From NCBI GenBank assembly GCA_964607765.1, contig CAZSNT010000030.1:7210-71209 (forward strand): a stretch of DNA of 64,000 nucleotides, written 5' to 3'. This DNA is from CAZSNT01 sp964607765. GTDB taxonomy: Bacteria; Verrucomicrobiota; Lentisphaeria; Oligosphaerales; JABHEG01. Shown here one piece after another: positions 1 to 9,024 of this stretch (positions within the stretch are counted from its first letter, which is position 1; every line of letters starts with the position of its first letter). Below the pieces are notes generated by a model. That model saw only the letters and a program-made list of their open reading frames with translations. It made no database searches and was not told the DNA's origin. The translations under genes were made by a program, and so were the position numbers.

Positions 1-1
1 A

Positions 2-1225
2 CTCGGCCTCCTGGCGATTTGGCTGGTCCCGGCAGCGCTGCGGGCCGACGACTGGCCGGCGTACCTGGGACCGCACCAGAACGGCACGTCGCAGGAGACC
101 GGACTCAACGTCGACTGGACGGACGGACGCCCACCCGTGATCTGGCGCAAATCCCTCGGCGACTCCTTCAGTCCGCCTGTCGCTGCCGACGGCAAGCTTG
201 TGGCCTTCCACCGCATCGATGACCGCGAAGTGGTCGAATGCCTGGAAGCCCACACCGGCGCTGCCCTGTGGAGCGCGCGCTACCCCAGCCGGTACGTGGA
301 CCGCTACCAGTACAATGGCGGGCCGCGGTCATCCCCCACGATCCACGGCGACCACGTCTACACGTACGGTGCCGAAGGCGTGGTGACGTGCTGGAAGCTG
401 GCGAACGGTGACAAGCTTTGGCAACGCCGCCTCAACGCCGAACTGGAAGCGCCGCAGGAGTTCTTCGGTGTCGGCACACCGCCCGTGGTTGCCGGAGAAC
501 TGCTGCTGCTGAACCCCGGCGCGCCGCAGCACGCGGGCGTGGTCGGGCTGGACAGGCACACAGGCAAGACAATCTGGACGGCCGGTGACTGCGGAGCCAG
601 CTACAGCGCCCCCGTGCTGGCCCGCATCGGCGGACAGGCCCAGGCGCTTCTCCTCACCAAGGACGGCTTGCTCGTTCTGGACCCGCGCACAGGCCGAACG
701 CTCAATAGCCACAGCTTCCGCTCGGAACTGCGCGAGTCGGTCAACGCGGCGTCTCCCGTGGTCGTGAACGACACCGTGCTGCTGTCCGCTGCCTACGGTG
801 TGGGCTCCGTGCTGCTGCGCGCGGAGGGAGAGCAGTTGCACACGGTGTGGCGCAGCCGGGACGCTCTGCAGAGCCACTGGGCCACCCCTGTCCACCACAA
901 CGGCCTGATCTACGGCATGCACGGCAGACACGCGCGCGATGCCGTGATGCGATGCCTGGACTGGGCGACCGGCGCGGTGCGCTGGACCTCGCCGCGGCTG
1001 CGCGAACGGTTGACATTCATCATGGCGGACGGACATTTCATTGCCATGGGCGAGTACGGCCGACTCATCCTCATTCAGGTCCACCCCGACCGGTACGTGG
1101 AGAAGAGCCGTGCGCGTGTGCTCAGCCCGCCGTGCTGGGCTCCCCCCATCCTCGCCAACGGGCTGCTCTACGTGCGCAACGAGACAGAGCTGCTCTGCCT
1201 GGACCTGCGCGCGGATGATGAGTGA
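2..1225 (+). CDS. PQQ-like beta-propeller repeat protein, 5' end cut by window
   Basis: The reading frame is open from the first bases, so the true start lies outside the window. The first visible residues are hydrophobic and end in ALRAD, which looks like the last part of a signal peptide and suggests export. The mature start DWPAYLGPHQNGTSQETG matches the opening of PQQ-like (outer-membrane WD40-like) propellers common in PVC bacteria. Repeated blades follow, of the type hydrophobic-DxxTGxxxW (for example GLDRHTGKTIW and CLDWATGAVRW). No enzyme residues can be assigned; members of this family are mostly scaffolds or of unknown role. It converges on the GH20 gene with a 41-base gap. Confidence 0.85.
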   Translation, partial: LGLLAIWLVPAALRADDWPAYLGPHQNGTSQETGLNVDWTDGRPPVIWRKSLGDSFSPPVAADGKLVAFHRIDDREVVECLEAHTGAALWSARYPSRYVDRYQYNGGPRSSPTIHGDHVYTYGAEGVVTCWKLANGDKLWQRRLNAELEAPQEFFGVGTPPVVAGELLLLNPGAPQHAGVVGLDRHTGKTIWTAGDCGASYSAPVLARIGGQAQALLLTKDGLLVLDPRTGRTLNSHSFRSELRESVNAASPVVVNDTVLLSAAYGVGSVLLRAEGEQLHTVWRSRDALQSHWATPVHHNGLIYGMHGRHARDAVMRCLDWATGAVRWTSPRLRERLTFIMADGHFIAMGEYGRLILIQVHPDRYVEKSRARVLSPPCWAPPILANGLLYVRNETELLCLDLRADDE

Positions 1226-1242
1226 CCCCCGCCCGCCGCCCG

Positions 1243-1284
1243 CCGCTCCCCGCTACTCGCTCCTCGCTACTCGCTCCCCGCTAC
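1243..1284. repeat. Six-copy heptanucleotide tandem array (YCGCTMC)
   Basis: Six consecutive 7-base units, CCGCTCC, CCGCTAC, TCGCTCC, TCGCTAC, TCGCTCC and CCGCTAC, fill these 42 bases with no gap. The TAG stop codon of the minus-strand GH20 gene (1267-1269) lies inside the array, so it covers the last codons of that gene and its 3' flank. The same arrangement occurs at 34329-34377 with a different heptamer. Heptanucleotide short tandem repeats are known from cyanobacteria; I know of no function. Confidence 0.8.
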
Positions 1285-4200
1285 TTCCCGCCCCGTCACC
1301 GCAAACAGCACGGGTGTGGCCAGCGTCCCGCCGTGCAGTTCGACGTGGCTGATCAGCGTGCCGGGCTTCCGGTTCACCCATTGCGCTGCGTACAGGCACA
1401 CATCGCGCCCGTTCGGGTCAGTCTGTCGCGTGGCCTCTGTTGCCCCGGGTAGCGTGCCTGCCGACCGCAATACGTAGGGAATCCTGTCCCCCGTGTCCCA
1501 ACGTTTGACGTTGTAGGGGTACAAGATGGCGAGACGGTCCACACTTCGGTCAGCGTAGACAATGCGATACTCCCCGCACGGGATACCGGCCCAGTACGCG
1601 GGGTCCTTGAACGCCTCCGTCAGAGCCGCCTCTTGCTCCCCGGCAACGTGCACAGTGTGCAGGAACCGCAATCCTGCCGCGCGACGACCGATCTCGATCC
1701 GGGCCGCTTCCGGCGCGCCCCGCGGCACGGGCACCACACAGTCAAGCCCCGGCGGGCGCAGGTCGAACCGTGCGCCGCCCACATGCTGCGCGCCGCGCGG
1801 AACATGCCTCAGATCCCCGGCGACTGACGCGCCGAACCACGCGTCTGGCACGGCAGGGCCCTGAGCGACACTGGAGAAGTTTGGAGCCAGCTCAACCGTG
1901 AAGGACCTGCCGCCAGCGGCCGGCTCAGGCTGCAGCGCATCGAGAACGAGCGTCCGTTCACGGGTCCGGAACCACGTCGCGCTCAGCTCCGGCTTGGTCG
2001 CGCTCAGCTCCGGCCACAGATTCCATGAGTACTCACCAGCCACGAGGAAGCTGAGGTAGTTGTACCTTTGCGCGCTGCGCCACGGACAATCGCTCAGCCA
2101 CGGCCTCTTGTCCCAGGCCCCGAACATGTTCCCTTCGCAGTACGCCGCCTGTTCGCGGTTCACCCCGCGCGAGTTGCTCTGCCACACCGTGAAGCCCAAA
2201 TCGTGGAACCGCCGGTTCGACCCCGCAGCCAGCGACGTGGACCAATTGGCGATGATCACATCCCGGGGCAGCCGCGCCAACGCCTCTACGCTGCGGTAGG
2301 GCGGTCCGCCGTTGTGCTCCGGCAACAGCTGATCGCCCCACATCACGGTACGGACACCGCGCTCGTGAAACCAGTCCCGCACCCGCGTCACATGCGCCGC
2401 GAGCAGTTCGCCTTTCGACACACCGGCGCAGCGCGCGCAACGTTTCGCTTCCGGCACATCGAGCGTCTGCCACCGGATCTCGTCCAGGCCCACGTGGAAG
2501 TAGTTGACGGGTGCAAACAACTCGAGCAGCTCCGTGTAAAGGTCCGTGAGCAAAGCCCACGAGCCCGGATGCCGTGTGCAGATCGTGTTCAGGCGCCCGT
2601 CTTCCCGCAATTCCTGGTGCCGCAGTGACAGGTAGCCGGCGTGCCCGTAAGAGTTGACCAACGGCACAGGCTCGATGAAGTGGTCCCGGCACAGCTGCAA
2701 CAACTGCTCGTGTTCCTCACGCGACCAGGCAGCCGGCCCGGCAATCTCGGGCCGTGACTCGTACCTCAGCCCCGCGTTGATCTCGATCACCAGCATGTTG
2801 AACTTGCGCCGCACAACGGAGCGCTCAATGAAGTCGCAGAAGAAATCGATGTCCACGGGCGCGTTGTTGGGGTGCCCCCAGCGAGTGGTGGGCAACCCCA
2901 CGCGGACCGCACGCCACTTCAGGCTCGGCCAGTCGACAACGCGGCAGCACGCAGCTTCCGGTGCGGAGGGTGCCGAGGTCGAGCACTCCACCGTCTGCAG
3001 AAACGTGAGCACGGCATGGTGCAGCCCCGGCGCGTTGTTCGCGGCCAGCACGGCCTGTCCGGATGTCACCCGTAACACGTAGCCGTCTGTCGGCAGCGAC
3101 GCCAAGCGCTTCGACAGCTCAACATCCAGGCCGGGGGCCGCTGACGGCCCATCCTCGCCCGGCTGCCAGAGCAGCACATCCGCCGTTGCCGCAGCGGGTG
3201 GATCAAACCGACACGCGATCCCGTACCACTTGTTGAGCACACGTGCCAGATAGCGGCGTGTTCTCTCGTCCACGGCCCCGCCCACGCACCCGACCCGCAA
3301 CGTGGCGGGCAACGCCATCGTGCCCGCGGTCAGTGAGATCTCCTTCGGGCTTGGCACAACCGGCAGCGGCGAGACAGGCTCCTGAGCAGCCGGCAAGAAG
3401 ACGCGGGTACGACCGGCGTGCAGTGCGTCGGGCACTGTGGAGTCGGGCGGACCCAACGCAAACACCACACGCCCCCAGCCCTCTTCCGACGCCGCTGTGG
3501 GAACGGCCAGCACCAGCCCGTCCTCAGCCCCGTCCGCCGGCACGCTGGCCGATGCCTCAAACGCCTGCCGTCCGAACTCGAACCGTGCCCGCAACCTCAG
3601 CCCGGTCTGCGCGTCAACACCGACAGCGCGGGCGCCGTACACGCCGTCGCCCAGGTCCAGCCACTCCGGCGCTGGCCGTGCGGCCCCACGCGCCGACGCG
3701 AGCAACAGTGCGTGCCCGAACCGGGACGGCACGAGGAACGAACGGCCCGTGGCGGACCAGCAGCTCAACTCGCCCGTCACCCGGTTCTCGCGTGCCAGGT
3801 TCAGCGCGAACGCCTGGCCCGTGACCGGCTCCGGCACCAGGCCTGCGAGCGCAATACTGAGCTCCACCGACCAGCCGTCCGGACGCCGCGCCGCTGCAGC
3901 TTCCCAGTCGTGCTCAAACGTGGTGCCCTGGCCGCCGCCCAGGTCCAAAGTCGCCCCGTTCGGGTTCACCACAAACTGGAAGTTGCGCTTGGTCGGGGCC
4001 GGATTGCCCACGAATACCTCGAAGCAGTCGTCCTTGTACAGCGCCGCGTCGTGACGCGAGAAAGTCGCCTTCAGCTTCTCCGGGTTCTGCGTCCGAAGAA
4101 CAGCGGCCACATACAGCCGGCCGCCGTCGTGGAACAGACGACACTCCGTCTGCTCAACTGCTGACGCACTGCCGTCCATCCGCACGAAGTCCGGTAACCG

Positions 4201-4890
4201 GGCGGCTTGCCGCCAGCACGGCTCGGCAGCCTCACCATCCAGCTCCGGTCGTGCCGACAACAGCGGGATTGCAGCTGTCGGCAGCGGATCCAGGGGCACA
4301 ACCCGGTGCGCGGCCTCGAGGGCAATGTGATCGACCCCGAACGTGTGTGTGCCGTTCGCGGCGAAATACAGGCGCCTCAGCCGTGACACGTCAAGCCGCT
4401 TGCCGCCACGGTTCCAGAACGTGTGCAGCGGCAGCGACACACGCTGCCACGACGCGGGCTGCAGTGACAACTGACGCGAGTACGTGGCATGCTCCGCTTC
4501 AGCACACTCCAGAATGATGCGGGTGCCGCCCGGCGTGCCGTCGCCCTTCAGCCAAAACGTGAGGAACCCCCACGACTCGCCGCGCCAGGCCGCATCGTCC
4601 GGCAGAAACGGAGATAGCACGTTCGCGCCCTTCTCGACATCCGTATACCGGCATGTCAGCGCTCCCCGCCCCACGGGCGCCGTGCCCGCCTCCGCCTCCG
4701 CGCCGCACGCGCCGCCGCCCCACGGATTCCCGTGCCAGCCCGCCACGCCGTCCTCGAAATCGAAGAGCACCTCACGCAACGGCCGATCGGCCTCCGCCTC
4801 CTGAGCAGCGACCAATCCCGCGGACAGACTCCACACGACCACCGCCACACCGGCTGTCCGGAGTGCCCAATCCCGAAATCCATGTACCAT
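1267..4890 (-). CDS. Exported multidomain glycoside hydrolase family 20 (beta-N-acetylhexosaminidase-like)
   Basis: The product is 1207 residues. I chose the ATG at 4890 because it begins a clear signal peptide (residues 1-30, ending GLVAAQ) behind a G-rich Shine-Dalgarno; an in-frame start 22 codons upstream would bury it. Residues 40-195 look like a beta-sandwich carbohydrate-binding module starting FDFEDGVAGW. Residues 205-400 resemble the CBM9-like/DOMON domain (ELDGEAAEPCW). Residues 505-650 resemble the GH20 non-catalytic domain and 655 to about 960 the catalytic barrel. HVGLDE at 799-804 carries the Asp803-Glu804 pair used in GH20 substrate-assisted catalysis. The expected role is release of terminal N-acetylhexosamine from glycans outside the cytoplasm; the exact substrate is not visible. 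Confidence 0.82.
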   Translation of the reverse strand: MVHGFRDWALRTAGVAVVVWSLSAGLVAAQEAEADRPLREVLFDFEDGVAGWHGNPWGGGACGAEAEAGTAPVGRGALTCRYTDVEKGANVLSPFLPDDAAWRGESWGFLTFWLKGDGTPGGTRIILECAEAEHATYSRQLSLQPASWQRVSLPLHTFWNRGGKRLDVSRLRRLYFAANGTHTFGVDHIALEAAHRVVPLDPLPTAAIPLLSARPELDGEAAEPCWRQAARLPDFVRMDGSASAVEQTECRLFHDGGRLYVAAVLRTQNPEKLKATFSRHDAALYKDDCFEVFVGNPAPTKRNFQFVVNPNGATLDLGGGQGTTFEHDWEAAAARRPDGWSVELSIALAGLVPEPVTGQAFALNLARENRVTGELSCWSATGRSFLVPSRFGHALLLASARGAARPAPEWLDLGDGVYGARAVGVDAQTGLRLRARFEFGRQAFEASASVPADGAEDGLVLAVPTAASEEGWGRVVFALGPPDSTVPDALHAGRTRVFLPAAQEPVSPLPVVPSPKEISLTAGTMALPATLRVGCVGGAVDERTRRYLARVLNKWYGIACRFDPPAAATADVLLWQPGEDGPSAAPGLDVELSKRLASLPTDGYVLRVTSGQAVLAANNAPGLHHAVLTFLQTVECSTSAPSAPEAACCRVVDWPSLKWRAVRVGLPTTRWGHPNNAPVDIDFFCDFIERSVVRRKFNMLVIEINAGLRYESRPEIAGPAAWSREEHEQLLQLCRDHFIEPVPLVNSYGHAGYLSLRHQELREDGRLNTICTRHPGSWALLTDLYTELLELFAPVNYFHVGLDEIRWQTLDVPEAKRCARCAGVSKGELLAAHVTRVRDWFHERGVRTVMWGDQLLPEHNGGPPYRSVEALARLPRDVIIANWSTSLAAGSNRRFHDLGFTVWQSNSRGVNREQAAYCEGNMFGAWDKRPWLSDCPWRSAQRYNYLSFLVAGEYSWNLWPELSATKPELSATWFRTRERTLVLDALQPEPAAGGRSFTVELAPNFSSVAQGPAVPDAWFGASVAGDLRHVPRGAQHVGGARFDLRPPGLDCVVPVPRGAPEAARIEIGRRAAGLRFLHTVHVAGEQEAALTEAFKDPAYWAGIPCGEYRIVYADRSVDRLAILYPYNVKRWDTGDRIPYVLRSAGTLPGATEATRQTDPNGRDVCLYAAQWVNRKPGTLISHVELHGGTLATPVLFAVTGREVAGSE

Positions 4891-5038
4891 CGTCCAAACC
4901 CCCTGCTCTTGGGAGACTCGCCTCACGCAACTCTGAGGGGTTGCACGCGCCACCATCGACAGAACGCTGTTCAGCCACTACCGTACCCCACGTTGCCAAC
5001 AGAGCCCACCTGAAACGACAATCCCCGAGGCGAATACC

Positions 5039-5767
5039 GTGGACTGGACGTCGGCCGGAGTCATTGCGGTCTTCCTGCTTGCCGCGTTTGTGCGCGCGTT
5101 CCTGGGCTTCGGCAACGCGTTGGTGGCCATGCCGCTGCTCGCGCTGTTCCTGCCCCCGGAAACCGCCACGCCGTTGGTGGCCATCATGGCCATGGTCAAA
5201 GTCTCCATCATGCTCGCCCAGACGTGGCGGCACATCTGTTTCCGCAACGCCGGACGCCTCATCGCCGGCGCTGCCCTGGGCACGCCGTTGGGGCTGTTGT
5301 TCCTCAAGCGCGCGCCGGAAAGCGCCGTCCAGCTCGCGCTCGCCGTGATCATCTTCAGCTTCTCGGCCTACTGCCTGCTGACGCCTCGGCTGCATCGGTT
5401 GCAGACTGACCGTGGTTCCTGGTTCGCCGGCTTTGTGGCAGGCGTGCTCGGCGGCGCGTACAACACCAATGGCCCGCCCGTGGTCGTCTACGGCACCATG
5501 CGCGGCTGGTCCCCTGAGCGATTCCGCGCGACCCTCCAGGGGTTCTTCCTGGCCACAGGCGCGTTCATACTCACAGGGCACGCGCTGGCCGGACTGTGGA
5601 CACGTGACGTGTTCCGCTACGCGGGCCTCGCGCTGCCCGGCGTGCTGATTGTCATGTTCGGCTGTCGCCCATTCGCAAAGAAGGTCCCGGCCGGCCGGTT
5701 TGACAAGCTTGTGCACAGCATGCTCATCGTCACTGCTCTCGCCCTCGCCGCCAAAGCGCTGTTGTGA
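5039..5767 (+). CDS. TauE/SafE (TSUP) family membrane permease
   Basis: A 242-residue, almost wholly hydrophobic protein with a GTG start. It carries the TSUP hallmarks GFGNALVAMPLL near the N-terminus and GGAYNTNGPPVVVYG near the middle, where each half of these proteins has its conserved loop. Family members move sulfite, sulfoacetate or related organosulfur anions across the inner membrane. It is divergent from the GH20 gene and lies 165 bases before a sulfatase gene. A role in exporting sulfur anions released by sulfatases is possible but only inferred from position. Length and topology are normal for the family. Confidence 0.8.
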   Translation: MDWTSAGVIAVFLLAAFVRAFLGFGNALVAMPLLALFLPPETATPLVAIMAMVKVSIMLAQTWRHICFRNAGRLIAGAALGTPLGLLFLKRAPESAVQLALAVIIFSFSAYCLLTPRLHRLQTDRGSWFAGFVAGVLGGAYNTNGPPVVVYGTMRGWSPERFRATLQGFFLATGAFILTGHALAGLWTRDVFRYAGLALPGVLIVMFGCRPFAKKVPAGRFDKLVHSMLIVTALALAAKALL

Positions 5768-5932
5768 CGACAGGTTCCGCGCGTTATTGTTCTGCCTTGA
5801 CTCGTGTCAGACTGAGGAGCGGAGCATCATGCCGTACCGGACCTTCCTGCGTTCTGTAACCCGGTAGACGCCAAGGTCGAGTAGGGAGCGGCCACCGGTG
5901 CGGCCGCAGCCAGATCGGGAAAGGACACGAAG

Positions 5933-7519
5933 ATGCCTCGAGACTCCCGCCCCAACATCGTTCTCATTCTCGTCGACGACATGGGGTACGCCGACATCGG
6001 TTGCTACGGCTCGGGCACGCAGACACCGAACCTGGACGGGCTTGCCGCCAACGGCGTCCGCTTCACAGACTTCTACTGCACGCCACGCTGCTGCCCGTCA
6101 CGCGCGTCGATCATGACCGGCCTGACCCCGCACAAAGCAGGTGTGGGGTGGATGAACTTCGACTGGCCCGAAGCCCTCGACCCGGAAGCTGACGGGTACA
6201 CCGGAACACTCAACCCTCACTGCGTGACCATCCCCGAAGCCCTCAAACCTGCCGGTTATCGCTCCTACATCTCCGGCAAGTGGCACCTGACAGCTGCAAT
6301 GGAGGACAAGACAACATGGCCCACAGCCCGCGGCTTCGACCGCAGTTTCTCCTGCATCGCGGGTGGCACGACGTACTTCAAGCCCCAGTTCCTGACACTC
6401 GACGAGAGGTTCTACCGTCCGCCTGAGCAATGCTACGCCACCGATCTGATCGGCGATTTCTCCGCGCAGTTTGTCAGCGAACACTTCCACAGCCACGCGG
6501 AACAGCCGTTCTTCATGTACGTCGCGTATACGGCGCCGCATTTCCCGATCCAGGCGCCGCCGGAGCGCGTCGCAGCCTACAAGGGCCGCTTCGATCACGG
6601 CTACGAAGAAGAGAACCGACAGCGTTACGAGCGCATGGTCCGGCTCGGCGTGGTCAAGCCGGAGTGGGAACGTGCACCGAAGCCGGCACGCGTTCCGGCC
6701 TGGAACGACCTGCCCGAACAGGAGCAGCAGCGCCTCGCCCGAGTGATGGAGACCTACGCAGCCATGGTCGAAATCATGGACGAGAATGTCGGCAAGCTCG
6801 TAGCCGCACTCGAGGAACATGGCGCCCTCGACAACACCCTGATCATGTTCCTGTCCGACAACGGCGCGTGTGCCGAGGGCGGTGTGACCTCCAAGGACCA
6901 CATCATCGGTCAGGACTGGGCTTACGTACAGAACACGCCGTTCCGACTCTACAAGCACCACACCACGCAGGGCGGCGTGCAGACCGCTTTCATCGCACAC
7001 TGGCCGGATGGCATAGCCCGTGAGAAGGGCAGCACGGTGGACGGCAGCACGGGCGCGCTGCACGACATCATGCCAACCTGTCTCGAACTGGCGGGCGCCA
7101 GGTACCCGACCACCCACAACGGACACGCCATCCATCCGCTCGACGGACAATCCCTCGTCCCCGTCCTCGCCGGCGACGACTTCCATGACCGCCGCGACGT
7201 GTTCATGGAGCACGAAGGCAACGGCATGCTCCGGCGCGGCGACTACAAGCTGGTCCAGCAGTTTGGCGAGCCCTGGCAGCTCTACGACATGGTGAAGGAC
7301 CGCAGCGAAAGCCGTGACCTGGCCAGAGAGACCGAACAGCGCGACCGGTTCGTGCACATGATGCGGGATTACCGGAGCTGGGCCGATACGAGCCACGTGT
7401 TGCCGGGCGCCCGCACAACTGCCTACATGCGAATCCACGGCTACGGCACGCACAGCTACCGCGAGCCGTTCCTGCATGCCGCAGAGAATGCCGCGGAGGA
7501 CGAGGTGGTCCAGGGCTGA
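5933..7519 (+). CDS. Type I sulfatase, formylglycine-dependent
   Basis: A 528-residue alkaline-phosphatase-fold sulfatase. The start has a good ribosome binding site (GGAAAGGA). Visible active-site parts are the metal ligands Asp15-Asp16 (LVDD), the CxPSR maturation motif with Cys53 as the residue converted to formylglycine, GKWHL with Lys116 and His118, His203 (APHFP), and Asp309-Asn310. It hydrolyses a sulfate ester, probably on a carbohydrate. There is no signal peptide: the protein goes straight from the start into PNIVLILVDD. It may therefore act in the cytoplasm or the true export mode is unseen. No formylglycine-generating enzyme is encoded in the window. A Tat-exported oxidoreductase follows on the same strand. 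Confidence 0.92.
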   Translation: MPRDSRPNIVLILVDDMGYADIGCYGSGTQTPNLDGLAANGVRFTDFYCTPRCCPSRASIMTGLTPHKAGVGWMNFDWPEALDPEADGYTGTLNPHCVTIPEALKPAGYRSYISGKWHLTAAMEDKTTWPTARGFDRSFSCIAGGTTYFKPQFLTLDERFYRPPEQCYATDLIGDFSAQFVSEHFHSHAEQPFFMYVAYTAPHFPIQAPPERVAAYKGRFDHGYEEENRQRYERMVRLGVVKPEWERAPKPARVPAWNDLPEQEQQRLARVMETYAAMVEIMDENVGKLVAALEEHGALDNTLIMFLSDNGACAEGGVTSKDHIIGQDWAYVQNTPFRLYKHHTTQGGVQTAFIAHWPDGIAREKGSTVDGSTGALHDIMPTCLELAGARYPTTHNGHAIHPLDGQSLVPVLAGDDFHDRRDVFMEHEGNGMLRRGDYKLVQQFGEPWQLYDMVKDRSESRDLARETEQRDRFVHMMRDYRSWADTSHVLPGARTTAYMRIHGYGTHSYREPFLHAAENAAEDEVVQG

Positions 7520-7619
7520 ACCCATAAACGCGGCGCACACTCGCGCCGCGCCAATACAGAGGCACTCTCAGACGTCACTGAATCAATACACCGTAAGAAG
7601 AAACAGGGAGACATGTGTG

Positions 7620-8948
7620 ATGCAACGACGCGATTTCCTCGCAAGCGCCGCCACGACGGGCGCAGGGCTTCTGATCCTGCCCACAACCAAGATCAGAGGC
7701 GCTGAGGCGCCCAGTAACAAGCTCAACATCGCGCTAATCGGAGCGTGGGGGCGCGGCAAAGCCCATCACAGCGTACTCAAAGGCGAGAACGTCGTGGCCA
7801 TCTGCGACGTCAATGGAAAGAACCTCGAGCTCGCGGCCAAAGTCTTTCCCAAAGCGCAGAAATATGTCGACTGGCGCAAGGTCCTGGACCACGAGGGACT
7901 GGACGCTGTGGTCTGCTGCACCACCGATCACACACACGCCCACATCTGCACGTGGGCGCTCAATCGCAATCTTCACGTGTACTGCGAAAAACCCATCGGC
8001 AATTGCGTAGCAGAAGCACGCATGGTCCGCGCCAAGTACCTCGAGAAGAAGGATAAACTCGCCACCCAGAACGGCACACAGCGCCACGCCATGGACAACT
8101 TCAACCGTGTGCGCGAGTTGATCAAAGACGGCGCCATCGGCGACCTGAAGCACGCCTATGCCTGGGGCAACCGCCAGATCCGGCGCGACGGCTACCTGCC
8201 CGCCAAAGGGGAGCCACCTGAGTGGCTGCACTGGGATCTGTGGATCGGCCCGTCTCCCATGCATCCGTACAACCCCGATTACGTCTCCGGAAGGCCCGGC
8301 GCCAACTGCCTGAAGTGGAATATGTTCTGGGACTTCGGCAGTGGCCAGATCGGGGACATGGGCAGTCATACTTTCGACCTGCTGTGGAACGCCATCGATG
8401 CCGAACACCCCACCTCGGCCGAAGCAGAGGGTGAGAAGTTCAACCCGGAAGTCACGCCGGTTGAGATGAAGTCGACCTTCGAGTTCCCCGCCAATGACTG
8501 GCGTCCGGAAATCAAAGTCTCCTGGTACCAGGGCGGCATGATGCCCAGGTCACCCAACAAGTGGGTGGATCTGAAGAAGATCGGACACGGCGCCATGTTC
8601 AAAGGCTCGAATGGCTACGTGATCTGCGACTTCGGCAACCGCCTGATCATCCCGTACGGCAAGGCAGCGGACATGAGCTACTACAACCGCCGCCCGAAAG
8701 AGCAGATGATCCCGCCTCTCGGCCATTTCCAGAAGCAGTGGATCAACGCCTGCAAAGGCGATCTGAAGACGTCGTGCAACTTCGACTACGCAGGTACCAT
8801 GACCGAGACCATGCTCCTCGGCCACGTCGCCTACCGTGTCGGCAAGAAGATCGCCTACGATGGCGTGAACGGGCGCGTACCCAACAACCCGGAAGCGGAT
8901 GCCCTGCTCAGCCGCAAGTATCGCGAGGGCTGGCCCCTCGACGGATAG
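7620..8948 (+). CDS. Tat-exported Gfo/Idh/MocA family oxidoreductase
   Basis: 442 residues from the ATG at 7620, preceded by AGGGAGA at good spacing. The N-terminus MQRRDFLASAATTGAG is a twin-arginine signal, so it is folded with its cofactor in the cytoplasm and then exported. The Rossmann fold starts at residue 35 with ALIGAWGRG, and the conserved YCEKP (Glu123, Lys124, Pro125) marks the Gfo/Idh/MocA family. These enzymes oxidise or reduce sugars and sugar alcohols with tightly held NAD(P). It probably shares a transcript with the sulfatase 100 bases upstream. It is closely similar in layout to the gene at 34374-35678. Substrate unknown. Confidence 0.9.
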   Translation: MQRRDFLASAATTGAGLLILPTTKIRGAEAPSNKLNIALIGAWGRGKAHHSVLKGENVVAICDVNGKNLELAAKVFPKAQKYVDWRKVLDHEGLDAVVCCTTDHTHAHICTWALNRNLHVYCEKPIGNCVAEARMVRAKYLEKKDKLATQNGTQRHAMDNFNRVRELIKDGAIGDLKHAYAWGNRQIRRDGYLPAKGEPPEWLHWDLWIGPSPMHPYNPDYVSGRPGANCLKWNMFWDFGSGQIGDMGSHTFDLLWNAIDAEHPTSAEAEGEKFNPEVTPVEMKSTFEFPANDWRPEIKVSWYQGGMMPRSPNKWVDLKKIGHGAMFKGSNGYVICDFGNRLIIPYGKAADMSYYNRRPKEQMIPPLGHFQKQWINACKGDLKTSCNFDYAGTMTETMLLGHVAYRVGKKIAYDGVNGRVPNNPEADALLSRKYREGWPLDG

Positions 8949-8976
8949 AGACGGACATCACCACAGAGTCGAACCC

Positions 8977-9015
8977 AACAGGCCTCCGTCGGAACTCCCC
9001 CGGCGGAGGCCTGTT
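8977..9015. terminator. Bidirectional hairpin between convergent genes
   Basis: A perfect 12-base-pair stem, AACAGGCCTCCG (8977-8988) with its complement at 9004-9015, and a 15-base loop. It lies between two convergent oxidoreductase genes ending at 8948 and 9025. There is a short pyrimidine run on the + side but no long U-tract, so it may work from either side as a stop or as a transcript-end stabiliser. Confidence 0.75.
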
Positions 9016-9024
9016 CTCTCCCCG

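Noticed and set aside
1243..1284. The heptanucleotide array as a CRISPR or riboswitch
   Set aside because: The units are 7 bases with no spacers, and there is no conserved RNA fold.
5039..5767. TSUP permease as a confirmed sulfite exporter for the sulfatase
   Set aside because: Position next to a sulfatase is suggestive only; sulfatases release sulfate, and TSUP proteins have several substrates.
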